A stretch of 15,193 nucleotides of DNA from an uncultured Collinsella sp. (GCA_900544465.1 UQVT01000027.1:1-15193); one strand, 5' to 3'; shown: positions 1 to 7,900, numbered from the stretch's first letter. Notes: generated by a model from the letters alone, not told the origin. Program-made: numbers and translations.

Positions 1-473
1 TTAAGGCCGCCGATCTCGTTAATCGACAGAATCACGCGCCCGCCGCAAGTGCTCTCAAAGATCTTGAGAATCTGCTCGCGCAGGGTCCACGAACGATAGA
101 ACAACGCCTCGAAACCAAAGGCGTCGGCAAGCAGGCCCAGCCACAGCAAATGCGAGTGGATACGCGACAGCTCGTGCAAAATGGTGCGGATATACTGCAC
201 GCGTCCAGGCACCTCGATGTCGAGCATGCGCTCGCAGGCGCTGGCGTAGCCGCAGCTATGGCCCACGGCGCAGATGCCACAGATGCGCTCGGCGATGTAG
301 CCAAACTGATGCATGTCGCGCTTTTCGGTGAGCTTCTCGAGCCCGCGGTGCACAAAACCGATCTGCGGAATTGCCTCGATAACGCGGTCGTCCTCGATCA
401 CTAGGTCCAGATGAAGCGGCTCGGGCAGCACCGGGTGCTGCGGGCCAAACGGAATAACGGAGCGATGCGCCAT
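1..473 (-). CDS. echE: Ech-type [NiFe] hydrogenase catalytic large subunit (partial, N-terminal part)
   Basis: This is the catalytic subunit of a group 4 energy-conserving [NiFe] hydrogenase, where protons are reduced to H2. The frame is open to the window edge, so only about 157 N-terminal residues are present. The sequence shows the N-terminal PFGPQHPV segment shared with complex I NuoD, then HRGLEK at 42-47, then the L1 metal-site motif RICGICAVGH at 63-72. C65 and C68 of that motif would bind nickel-iron, so this is a hydrogenase rather than a complex I 49 kDa subunit, which lacks these cysteines. The distal L2 cysteine pair lies outside the window. The ATG at 471-473 is supported by an AGGAGG located inside the 3' end of the upstream echD gene, 10 bases away. 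The gap from the echD stop is 5 bases, which argues for co-transcription and translational coupling. The lack of a fused 30 kDa domain separates it from HycE/HyfG of formate hydrogenlyase. Confidence 0.93.
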   Translation of the reverse strand, partial: MAHRSVIPFGPQHPVLPEPLHLDLVIEDDRVIEAIPQIGFVHRGLEKLTEKRDMHQFGYIAERICGICAVGHSCGYASACERMLDIEVPGRVQYIRTILHELSRIHSHLLWLGLLADAFGFEALFYRSWTLREQILKIFESTCGGRVILSINEIGGL

Positions 474-478
474 GGACC

Positions 479-1198
479 TTACGCCTCCTTTTTCTGCTTG
501 TCGCGGGCGGCCTTGGCGGCAAGCGCCGCGCGGACCCTGGCCGCTTTCTCGGGATCCATGGCGGCGAGCTTTGCCTCCATCTCGGCGGCTTTGAGCGCGG
601 CCTTGGCAGCAGCCTCGTCATGCTGAGCATCGGAGCCGGCGGCCGCAGCGGGCTGGGCGTCCACGGCGGCGGGAGCATCGCCAGTACCCGTGGCGCCCTC
701 CCCCGCAGTAGCCGCGGCAGCGGCGGCCTTTTCGGCCGCGGCCTTGCGCGCCTTGGCCTCGGCAGCGGCGCGAACCTTCATGGCCTTCTCGCGCGCGGCC
801 TTCACCTCGGGCGTGATCACGCTCATGGGCTCGGCAGTCGAGACCTGGTAGAAAAAGCCCTTAAAGTCGATTTGCATATCGGTGATGGCAAGGCCAAACA
901 GGTCGTGCGCCTCGTTCTCAAACGAGAACACCGCCGGATAGTACGAGCTGATGGACGGGATCTCCTGGTACTGGTCGATACCCTCGACCACCAGATTCTC
1001 AATCGCATAGCTGCCGTCCTGCGCAATCTGTTCCTGCGCGGCACGAACGTTGATAAACGTATAGACCAGGCGATACGAACCGTCGTCCACACAGCGCTCG
1101 GCGTGCATCTGCACAAAGCGCGCGCCGGCGCCCTTGAGCGCCTGAACATGCGGCAGCAGCTCATCGATCCCGACGGTGGTATAGATTGCCTTTTGCAT
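479..1198 (-). CDS. echD: Ech-type hydrogenase 30 kDa-like subunit with long Ala/Lys/Glu-rich tail
   Basis: This 239-residue protein is the complex I NuoC/30 kDa-like subunit of the hydrogenase, part of the soluble arm on the cytoplasmic side. Residues 1-127 look like the family domain, ending in the characteristic PAVFSFENEAHDLFGLAI stretch (compare the NWFEREVYDLFGI region of NuoC). Residues 128-239 are an alanine-, lysine- and glutamate-rich low-complexity extension that should form long charged helices. It is absent from ordinary EchD or NuoC as far as I know. The start codon overlaps the stop of the upstream echC gene (TAATG), with AGGAGG about eight bases before the ATG, so translation is probably coupled. 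The stop is 5 bases before echE. Assignment as EchD rests on the domain and on gene order; the domain itself is weakly conserved. Confidence 0.85.
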   Translation of the reverse strand: MQKAIYTTVGIDELLPHVQALKGAGARFVQMHAERCVDDGSYRLVYTFINVRAAQEQIAQDGSYAIENLVVEGIDQYQEIPSISSYYPAVFSFENEAHDLFGLAITDMQIDFKGFFYQVSTAEPMSVITPEVKAAREKAMKVRAAAEAKARKAAAEKAAAAAATAGEGATGTGDAPAAVDAQPAAAAGSDAQHDEAAAKAALKAAEMEAKLAAMDPEKAARVRAALAAKAARDKQKKEA

Positions 1199-1812
1199 TA
1201 CTCGGCCTCCTTTGCAGCGGCGGGCTCGTCGGACGTACCGCCAGCCGCGGCGGGCGCGCCGCCAGCCGCGGGCGCATCGTCAGCGCCATCCCCGGCCTCC
1301 GCAACAGCCACAAACCCGTCCTCGCCCAGCTCAACGCCACCGTCCCAGGTAGCGGCACCGCCCACGGTGAGCGGATCGCCGCCGGCGCGCATCACGGCCT
1401 CCTTCTGGTCCAGGATGCCACACGCCTCCACGATGGCATCGATCACCGTCTCGGGGCGAATGGCGCACCCGGGCGCGTACACGTCCACGGGAATCGCGCG
1501 GTCCACGCCGCCGATCACGTTGTAGGCATCGCGGAACACGCCGCCCGAACACGCGCAGATGCCGCACGCCACCACGCACTTGGGCTCGAGCATCTGGTTG
1601 TAGATCTGGCGCACGACAGGCAGGTTCTGGGCATTGACCGAACCCGTCACCAAAAAGATGTCCGCATGCTTGGGGTTGCCGGTGTTGACCACGCCAAAGC
1701 GCTCCGCATCGAACAGTGGGGTAAGCGAGGCCAGCACCTCGATATCGCATCCGTTGCAGCTCGAACCGTCGTAATGAATAACCCACGGCGAGCGCGACAT
1801 TTTATGATCCAT
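1198..1812 (-). CDS. echC: Ech-type hydrogenase small (electron-transfer) subunit, NuoB/HycG-like
   Basis: This is the small subunit that carries the proximal [4Fe-4S] cluster and passes electrons from the ferredoxin-like subunit to the Ni-Fe site. The 204-residue protein shows the NuoB-family pattern: SCNGCD (C19, C22), GICACSGG (C86) and APGCAIRPE (C116), which gives the four expected cluster ligands. TGSVNAQN at 57-63 fits the family's conserved TGxV segment. Residues from about 155 to 204 form a glycine/alanine-rich, acidic tail beyond the usual family end. The ATG at 1810-1812 is preceded by TAGGAGG, which also forms the stop of echAB, 8 bases away. A second ATG four codons in is less well placed. 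The gene overlaps echD by one base. A missing tail in relatives would not affect the assignment. Confidence 0.92.
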   Translation of the reverse strand: MDHKMSRSPWVIHYDGSSCNGCDIEVLASLTPLFDAERFGVVNTGNPKHADIFLVTGSVNAQNLPVVRQIYNQMLEPKCVVACGICACSGGVFRDAYNVIGGVDRAIPVDVYAPGCAIRPETVIDAIVEACGILDQKEAVMRAGGDPLTVGGAATWDGGVELGEDGFVAVAEAGDGADDAPAAGGAPAAAGGTSDEPAAAKEAE

Positions 1813-1824
1813 GGATGCCGCCTC

Positions 1825-4707
1825 CTAAATAAATACGTCGACGAGGATGGGCATAAGGTTGAGCAGGCCAAACACCAGCGCCACGCCCCATCCGAGCCTA
1901 AAGCAGCTGCGCCAGGTGCTGCGTGCGAAGGTGTTGTCGATCAGGACCTCGACAAAATACGTCGCGGCCATCACGACCAGGGCTACAACCCAGCTCACGG
2001 GGTTGTCCCAAACAAAGAACATGCCCACCCACATCAAAAACAGCACGGTCTCGCACCAGTGCATAAGGGTCATCTTGGCCAGCGTGCCGCCGCTCATCTC
2101 GGTGGCGACGCCCTGGACGATCTCCTGATGCGCGTGATGCGAGTACGAAAGGTCAAACGGCGACTTGCGCAGCTTGATGGTAAGCACCGCGAGCAGCGCC
2201 AGGAAAATGGGCGCGCTGTACACGATGATGGGGGCCGACTGCCCCGTCACGGCGATGGAATCAAAGCTGTCGGTGGCAAGGTACAGGCCCACGCTCATCA
2301 GCAAAACGGCGGGCTCGTAACTCATAACCTGCAGCAACTCACGATCGGCGCCAACCTGGGCAAACGGGCTTTGCGTCGAGGCGGACGCCAACACCACAAA
2401 GATCGCGGCGAGCGTCACCATAAAAGCGCACAGTAGCGTGTTAGAGCCCGACACAAAGATGCCGCCGCCCACCACGGTAAAGATGAGCGCGCACGCCATG
2501 TAGGTATCGTCCATGGTGTTTACGCTGGCGGGGGCCTTGCGCAGCAGCTTGGCCACATCGTAGAAAGGCTGGAGCAGGCGCGGGCCCACGCGGCCCTGCA
2601 TGCGGGCCGAAAGTTTGCGGTCAACGCCGTCGATCAGGCCGCCCACAAGCGGCGCCAGTAAGGCAAATGCCACGGTGCCAATAAAAATGCCCACGACGCC
2701 CGAACCTTCAAAATACTTGCCGCGCAGCACCGAGGGCGCACTCATGGCAAGTCGCTCGGGCCCAATCCACGCGCAACACAGCAGCGCAAACAAGATAATG
2801 CTGCAGCACACGACGCTACCCGCGGGGCCAATACGCTTCTCGCCAAGGGCGTCCTCCGAGTACCAATTGCGCTTTTCGGCCTTCACCTCGTGTCCCATCG
2901 AGCCGCGGAAATGGCGATATTTGTCGGTCCCCACGCCCGAAAGGTACACGTTGACGTGCGGTTTGTTGCTCACGCGGAATGAAGTCAGCAGCACCACGGC
3001 GATAAACGCCACGATAACCACCATCAGGTACATGGCGTCCTTGCCAATAACGTACGGCACGCGGCCAAACACCATGGCCAAGTAAGGCGACACCAGACCG
3101 CTCGAGATAACCGGGAACGCCACGCAGCACAGAATCAGCAGCGCGGCGATGGTGTTGAGGGCCATCCATTCGGTCTTATGGACATTGACCTCAACGTTTT
3201 GAGCCGTGGGGTCGACACCCGAAAGCTTGGCAAGCCACTTGCCCCAGAAGAAGAACGTCGCTGCCGAGCCAAAGGCCAGCACCATAATCATGAGCACGTT
3301 GCCGGTCTGTGCAAACGCCACCAGGGCGCCCCACTTGGACACGAGCATGCCAAACGGCGCCACAAACATGCCCATGATGCCCAGCATCATCAGCCGCGTC
3401 AGGTGCGGCATGCGGCTGAACATACCGTCCATGTCCTCGATATTGCGGCTGCCGATATGATGCTCGGCCGTGCCCACGCACAGGAACAGCAGCGACTTGG
3501 CCACCGTGTGGAACAGGATCAGGAAGATGGCCGCCCACACGGCCTCGGGCGCGCCGACACCCAAGCAGGCACTGATGAGGCCCAGGTTGGAAATGGTGGA
3601 GTACGCGAGCACGCGTTTGGCGTTGCTCTGCGAGATGGCCATGAGGGCAGCGAGCAAAAACGTGATGGCACCCACACTCGTGACCATAAAGCCGGTCACG
3701 GGATAGATGGCATAGAGCGGGCTCAGCTTGACCATCAGGAACACGCCGGCCTTGACCATGGTGGACGAGTGCAGCAGGGCGCTCGTGGGCGTGGGGGCAA
3801 CCATGGCACCCAACAGCCACGTGTGGAACGGCATCTGTGCGGCCTTGGTGAGTGCGGCGAGCGACAACAGGATGACCGGCATCACCAGCAGTGCGGATTG
3901 CGCGGTACCGGCGCCGGAAAGCTCGATCATGCCCGAGATGGTCAGCGGCATGCCGTTAACGTGCAAGAACATAAGGCCCGCCAAAAACGCGATACCGCCC
4001 AGCATGTTAAGGATGATCTGGGTGAAAGCGTTCTTGATGGCCTCGGGCGTGCGCGTGTAGCCAATCATAAGGAACGAGCACACGGTGGTGATTTCCCAGC
4101 CGCAGAACAGCCACTCAAGGTTGTCGCTCGTCACGATGACGAACATGGCCGAGAGGAACAGGAACATAAGCGCCAGGAACTGCGGGCGACGGTCGGGCGC
4201 GGTCTGCCCGCGCAGTGCGGCCTCGTGCTCGTCGTGGGCCTGGAAGTCCTTCATATAACCCAAGGCATACACGCAGATGAGGCTGCCAACAATGCCGACG
4301 GCGAGGACCATGATCACGCTCATGTAGTCCAGGTAGAGCGGCGTCGCCGTGACGGCTTCGACCGCGGGCAGCGTCATGGCTGCAAAGGCGAACGAGCCCA
4401 CCAGCTGGACTATGCCGAGCACCGTGGCGAGCGCGTTCCTATATTTGTACGCGTTGTACAGGATTACGGCGCACAGGATGACGTCGATGACGGAGCTGAT
4501 GATCGAGAGCACATGCGAGGTGCCGGAGGCAACCTCAAAGCTCTGCGGACCCATGCCAAAAAACATGACGGCGACTACAACTGTCACTGCCATAATAATG
4601 CCGGAGCCTATGAGCCCCACCGCATCGCGGGCGCGGTCACCGCGCGCGAGCAGCATGCCCAGCGCCGGTACCAGCGGAAACAGGGTAAGGAAATACAGTA
4701 GCGTCAT
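1825..4707 (-). CDS. EchA-EchB fusion: antiporter-like plus NuoH-like hydrogenase membrane subunit
   Basis: One uninterrupted 960-residue frame joins two normally separate membrane subunits of Ech hydrogenase. Residues 1 to about 655 are a NuoL/MrpA-like ion-translocating subunit (EchA): GWEITTVCSFLMIGY contains the conserved glutamate E205, LTKAAQMPFHTWL has the pumping lysine K288, then SALLHSSTMVKAGVF (H313, K319), a lysine at K404 and LVSKWG (K458). Residues about 668-960 are NuoH/HycD-like (EchB): ARMQGRVGPRLLQPFYDVAK at 701-720, a QVMSYEP segment around 793-799 and SPFDLSYSHHAHQE at 849-862. A hydrophilic stretch at about 580-628 precedes the last helix before the fusion point. Start: ATG at 4705-4707 preceded by GGGGGAG. 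It is the first gene of the operon. A TATAAC at 4748-4753 (minus strand) could be a -10 box, but I find no good -35 at standard spacing. Confidence 0.93.
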   Translation of the reverse strand: MTLLYFLTLFPLVPALGMLLARGDRARDAVGLIGSGIIMAVTVVVAVMFFGMGPQSFEVASGTSHVLSIISSVIDVILCAVILYNAYKYRNALATVLGIVQLVGSFAFAAMTLPAVEAVTATPLYLDYMSVIMVLAVGIVGSLICVYALGYMKDFQAHDEHEAALRGQTAPDRRPQFLALMFLFLSAMFVIVTSDNLEWLFCGWEITTVCSFLMIGYTRTPEAIKNAFTQIILNMLGGIAFLAGLMFLHVNGMPLTISGMIELSGAGTAQSALLVMPVILLSLAALTKAAQMPFHTWLLGAMVAPTPTSALLHSSTMVKAGVFLMVKLSPLYAIYPVTGFMVTSVGAITFLLAALMAISQSNAKRVLAYSTISNLGLISACLGVGAPEAVWAAIFLILFHTVAKSLLFLCVGTAEHHIGSRNIEDMDGMFSRMPHLTRLMMLGIMGMFVAPFGMLVSKWGALVAFAQTGNVLMIMVLAFGSAATFFFWGKWLAKLSGVDPTAQNVEVNVHKTEWMALNTIAALLILCCVAFPVISSGLVSPYLAMVFGRVPYVIGKDAMYLMVVIVAFIAVVLLTSFRVSNKPHVNVYLSGVGTDKYRHFRGSMGHEVKAEKRNWYSEDALGEKRIGPAGSVVCCSIILFALLCCAWIGPERLAMSAPSVLRGKYFEGSGVVGIFIGTVAFALLAPLVGGLIDGVDRKLSARMQGRVGPRLLQPFYDVAKLLRKAPASVNTMDDTYMACALIFTVVGGGIFVSGSNTLLCAFMVTLAAIFVVLASASTQSPFAQVGADRELLQVMSYEPAVLLMSVGLYLATDSFDSIAVTGQSAPIIVYSAPIFLALLAVLTIKLRKSPFDLSYSHHAHQEIVQGVATEMSGGTLAKMTLMHWCETVLFLMWVGMFFVWDNPVSWVVALVVMAATYFVEVLIDNTFARSTWRSCFRLGWGVALVFGLLNLMPILVDVFI

Positions 4708-4850
4708 ACCATCACTCCCCCGTGCAAAAACGCTGCAATTGTTTAACGTTATAGCTCAATTGAGGAGTAGCGGCGGCAGGTTTTCGGTCAACTGGGGAGT
4801 TTTAGGCGTACGGGGTAAGGGCACGTCCGCTTTGGAGCAGAGAGGCGGCA

Positions 4851-4875
4851 AGAAAAATGCGCCCCTGTGGGCGCA
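4851..4875 (-). terminator. Rho-independent terminator of the double-HTH gene
   Basis: On the minus strand the stem TGCGCCC, loop ACAG, GGGCGCA is followed at once by TTTTTCTT. It begins 12 bases after the stop of the helix-turn-helix gene and separates that gene from the hydrogenase operon, so the two are not one transcript. Confidence 0.85.
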
Positions 4876-4887
4876 CCATCCCGTTTG

Positions 4888-5292
4888 CTATTCCGCCTTT
4901 TTAACGCGCGGCTTGCGACCTCGCGGCTTATCGACCAGTGCGGACTCACCGCTCTCGCGATACTGGCGGCACCAGGCCTTAACCGAAGACTCGCTTGGAA
5001 TCTTGTGTTTGATCATGGCCTCGCGAACCGTTAAGCCGTTTTCCAAGCGGTCCTTGACCACGGCGAGCTTAACTTCGTACGAATAGGTGTGATGATGCGA
5101 ACCGGCGTTGAGAACGGCGTCGGCACCGCCCACGGCATACGCGCGGGCCCACTGACGAGCCGTGGCCTGGGGAATGCCAAGCTCCGCGGCGAGGGCGCGA
5201 TGACCGACCCCCTCTTGGAGGGCCTCGACGGCGCGCTGCCTAACCTCGGGCGCATGCGTGCGAGTCCTAGTTGCTTCCGACATACCTGCCAC
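4888..5292 (-). CDS. Stand-alone double helix-turn-helix protein, IS3/IS150 OrfA-like
   Basis: This 134-residue basic protein is built from two homologous helix-turn-helix units, at about 14-61 and 72-119. Each has the pattern EV(R/K)..AV...L..G...R.A....IP......W.R.Y...G..A, followed by a basic tail (DKPRGRKPRVKKAE). This is the architecture of the DNA-binding OrfA (InsJ-type) of IS150-like IS3 elements, but the C-terminal leucine-zipper region of InsJ is missing. No OrfB integrase with DDE residues lies downstream; a terminator follows instead. It is either an IS remnant or a domesticated DNA-binding protein. The frame opens with GTG at 5290-5292, preceded by AAGG at 7 bases. An ATG three codons later (5281-5283) is an alternative with a weaker ribosome-binding site. 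Its target is unknown. Confidence 0.8.
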   Translation of the reverse strand: MAGMSEATRTRTHAPEVRQRAVEALQEGVGHRALAAELGIPQATARQWARAYAVGGADAVLNAGSHHHTYSYEVKLAVVKDRLENGLTVREAMIKHKIPSESSVKAWCRQYRESGESALVDKPRGRKPRVKKAE

Positions 5293-5621
5293 TTCTTAGC
5301 CTTAACCGTTAATCTGCTTTCTTACGTGCAAGTTAGATAGTAGCATTTTACCGTTTGCTCAAAGCAGTTAATTAAAATAGACGCGGCGTTATCTGGGCAT
5401 TTGGCACCAAATTACGACATTTCTTTATCGATTATTTACGCTGGTAGCTGACTCGCAGCTAATCGTCATTCGCTTGTCAACAAAATTGGCATCTCTTTAT
5501 GTCCTTTGGTATAGAGGATATAGTTATTAACCCCTCCCCCAATATTTTTGAGTGATCTGCAAGGCAGTAGACGTCCTCACTCCTCATGATTACCGCGCAT
5601 TGCCATTCATCGGAGCAAAAC
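5293..5621. other. AT-richer intergenic region without a supported gene
   Basis: About 330 bases separate the helix-turn-helix gene from the terminator of the flavoenzyme gene. The stretch is clearly richer in A and T than the surrounding genes and should hold the promoter of the helix-turn-helix gene (AT-rich hexamers such as TAAAAT and TACTAT occur on the minus strand near 5336-5349, without a convincing -35). An inverted repeat, ATTTGG-CA-CCAAAT, sits at 5399-5412 and could be an operator. I see no coding frame with a ribosome-binding site and no recognisable RNA. Confidence 0.5.
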
Positions 5622-5657
5622 AAAAAGGGCGGGACCTGCTGCGCTTGCAGGCCCCGC
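5622..5657 (-). terminator. Rho-independent terminator of the OYE-family flavoenzyme gene
   Basis: On the minus strand GCGGGGCCTGC and GCAGGTCCCGC form an 11-base-pair stem (one G-U pair) around a 7-base loop, followed by CC and TTTTTG. It lies about 75 bases downstream of the stop at 5733. Confidence 0.85.
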
Positions 5658-5732
5658 ACCGGTTGACACCCGACGGGACACAGCCGGGCGAGACGGATCC
5701 GTGCTACCGCCCCGCCTAGCCGCGATGTTCAA

Positions 5733-7763
5733 CTACAGCTCGTTGGCCGCGTGATACGCCGTGCGAATGGCGCTCGCAATGTCGGCGGTGCGCTCACCCG
5801 AGCAGTCGCCCACGCAGGTCACGGGCACCGTCACGCCATCCAGGTCAAACGCGTTGGCCTTGGAGCCCACGGCCATCACCACGTAATCGCAGGCGATCTT
5901 CACCGGCTCCTCGGCGCCGTCCTCGGTGGTGCGAACAGCCTCCACGCCCTCGTCGGTAATGGCGGTCAGGCGGGTCTTAACATGCTGCTCCACGTTGTGC
6001 TCTGCAAAGTCGCTCATAATCAGCGGCAGAATGGTCTCGGACTCGCCCGCGGCAATCTTGTCGAGCATCTCCACGATCGCCACCTCGCAGCCGTGCTGCA
6101 GCAGGTACTCGGCAGTCTCGGTGCCCACCAGGCCGCCGCCAATGACGGCGACGCGGCCGCTGAGCTCCACCTTGCCGGCCAGCACGTCCCAGCTCGAGAC
6201 GACCTTCTCCGAGTCGGCGCCCGGAACGGGGATGACCACGTCGTGCGCGCCCACGGCCACAATCGCGGCGTCGGCGGCGTTGAGGTCCTCAGCGGTAGCG
6301 GCATGACTGAGCTCCACCTTCACGCCCAGGCCAGGCAGAATCTTCTCGTAGTACTCGACCGAGCGCATAATCTCGTCCTTGCGCGGAGGCGCAGCCGCCA
6401 GCACAATCTGGCCGCCCAGATGATCGCTCGCCTCGTAGACGGTCACGTCGTAGCCGCGCTTGGCCGCCACGCGCGCGGCCTCCAGGCCGGCGATGCCGCC
6501 GCCCACCACGGCGATCTTCTTGTCGCCCTCGCCCGGCTTGATGGCGATGGTCGCCTCGTCGCCGTTCTCGGCATTGAGCACGCACGAAATGTACTTGCGG
6601 TTTTGAATCGCATCGACGCAACCCTTGTTGCAGTTGAGGCACTCGCGGATGGGCTCACCCGTGGCGGCCTTCAGCGCAATGTCGGGGTCGCACATGAGCG
6701 AGCGGCCATAGGCGATGATGTCGGCGGCGCCGTCTTCCAGAATCTTCTCGCCGGCCTCGACCGAAACCACGCGGCCCACGGTTGCCACCGGCACGGAGAC
6801 CAGGGCCTTGACGCGCTCGGCCACGGGCAGCGTCCAGTTGTAGGGCATGGCGCCCATGGGCGGAATGGTGTCGCCCATGTTGCCGGTGTGGTTGGCCTGT
6901 GCGACCTGGATCATATCGATGCCCGCGCCCTCGAGCAGCTTGGCGAACTCGCAGGCCTCGTCGGGCTGCAGGCCGCCCTTGCCGCGCGGCGTGCCGTCGG
7001 GGTTCTCCATGATCACGGGGAGCTTGTACTCCACCATCAGCTGCGGCGCGGCTTCCTTAATGGCAGCGACGACCTCCAGCGCGTAGCGAACGCGGTTCTC
7101 GAACGAGCCGCCGTACTCGTCGGTGCGCTGGTTGAGGATGGCCGAGCACAGCGAACCTACCAGGCGGTCGCCGTGGACCTCGATGGCATCGATCCCGGCC
7201 TGCTGCGCGCGAGCGGCCGAGGCGGCGATAGCCTCCTTGATCTGGGTGAGCTGCTCCACACTCGCCTCGTTCACAAAGTGCTGCATGTCGTGGTGCAGCT
7301 TGGCGTAGGCCTGGTTGCGGATCTCGTTGGACTCGGCCATCTTGGCGGCAAAGGTCTCCTCGTCGCCGGCGGCCTTGGCCTCCTGCGCGGCCTTGGCGGC
7401 GGCCATGGAACCCATGACCATGCGGCCGACACCGGGCACGTCGTACTCGGGGTGGAACAGCTGCAGCGCGACCTTGGCACCGTGCTTGTGGACGGCATCG
7501 GCCAGCGCCTTAAACGTGGGGATCTGGGCGTCGGTTGCCAGCTTGGGCGTGGGGCTTGCGGTCATGACGGGAGCAACGTCGCCGATGACGATGTAGCTCA
7601 CGCCGCCACGGGCCAGGCGCTCGTAAAAAGCCAGGCTGCGCTCGCCAATGGAGCCGTCACGCTCCTCGTAGCCGGTGGTCAGCGGCGGAAACATAATGCG
7701 GTTTTTGAGCTCAAGGGGGCCAACCGTAATGGGCTGAAGCAGCTTGGATGCAGGTGCGGTCAT
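5733..7763 (-). CDS. NADH:flavin oxidoreductase / 2,4-dienoyl-CoA reductase family flavoenzyme
   Basis: A three-domain iron-sulfur flavoenzyme of the FadH/BaiCD/trimethylamine dehydrogenase type, which reduces activated C=C bonds with electrons from NAD(P)H via FAD, [4Fe-4S] and FMN. Numbering from the first ATG (7769): residues about 10-370 are an Old Yellow Enzyme TIM barrel (NRIMFPPLTTG, NQRTDEYGGSFENRVRYA). The cluster motif C377-x2-C380-x3-C384-x11-C396 follows. Two Rossmann motifs, VVGGGIAGLEAA (421-432) and VIGGGLVGTETAEY (542-555), bind FAD and NAD(P). Length (678) matches FadH. Odd points: the usual HGYL active-site tyrosine region reads EVHGDRLVGS, and an alanine-rich insert occupies about 118-166. 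The ATG at 7761-7763 is preferred because GAGAGG lies 7 bases upstream of it but only one base before the ATG at 7769. The gene stands alone; the substrate cannot be read from the sequence. Confidence 0.9.
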   Translation of the reverse strand: MTAPASKLLQPITVGPLELKNRIMFPPLTTGYEERDGSIGERSLAFYERLARGGVSYIVIGDVAPVMTASPTPKLATDAQIPTFKALADAVHKHGAKVALQLFHPEYDVPGVGRMVMGSMAAAKAAQEAKAAGDEETFAAKMAESNEIRNQAYAKLHHDMQHFVNEASVEQLTQIKEAIAASAARAQQAGIDAIEVHGDRLVGSLCSAILNQRTDEYGGSFENRVRYALEVVAAIKEAAPQLMVEYKLPVIMENPDGTPRGKGGLQPDEACEFAKLLEGAGIDMIQVAQANHTGNMGDTIPPMGAMPYNWTLPVAERVKALVSVPVATVGRVVSVEAGEKILEDGAADIIAYGRSLMCDPDIALKAATGEPIRECLNCNKGCVDAIQNRKYISCVLNAENGDEATIAIKPGEGDKKIAVVGGGIAGLEAARVAAKRGYDVTVYEASDHLGGQIVLAAAPPRKDEIMRSVEYYEKILPGLGVKVELSHAATAEDLNAADAAIVAVGAHDVVIPVPGADSEKVVSSWDVLAGKVELSGRVAVIGGGLVGTETAEYLLQHGCEVAIVEMLDKIAAGESETILPLIMSDFAEHNVEQHVKTRLTAITDEGVEAVRTTEDGAEEPVKIACDYVVMAVGSKANAFDLDGVTVPVTCVGDCSGERTADIASAIRTAYHAANEL

Positions 7764-7815
7764 GGACATTCCTCTCTTGTAGGCGCGGCGGCGATGTTGC
7801 CGCGTAGTTGTCTAG

Positions 7816-7845
7816 AGGATATGGCATGGGAATACAACAGCGCAA
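7816..7845 (-). promoter_or_regulatory. Candidate promoter of the flavoenzyme gene
   Basis: On the minus strand TTGCGC (7840-7845) and TATCCT (7816-7821) are separated by 18 bases and lie about 50 bases before the coding start, between the repeat array and the gene. Both hexamers are imperfect, so this is only a candidate. Confidence 0.3.
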
Positions 7846-7900
7846 CGGAAATCGGCGGACAGCAGGTAGCAGCAGGTGGATGGGGCAGGGCGGCCCGTCG

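Noticed and set aside
3178..4701. A 507-codon plus-strand frame opposite the EchA part
   Set aside because: The composition is His/Gly/Arg-rich without family features; it is a shadow of a clear membrane protein.
1..4707. Formate hydrogenlyase (Hyc/Hyf) or complex I instead of Ech
   Set aside because: The 30 kDa-like and large subunits are separate and the gene order is A-B-C-D-E as in Ech; the CGIC motif excludes complex I. Downstream genes outside the window could still add a formate module.
5477..5659. A 60-codon minus-strand frame in the gap after the HTH gene
   Set aside because: It begins inside the terminator of the flavoenzyme gene and has no ribosome-binding site or recognisable features.
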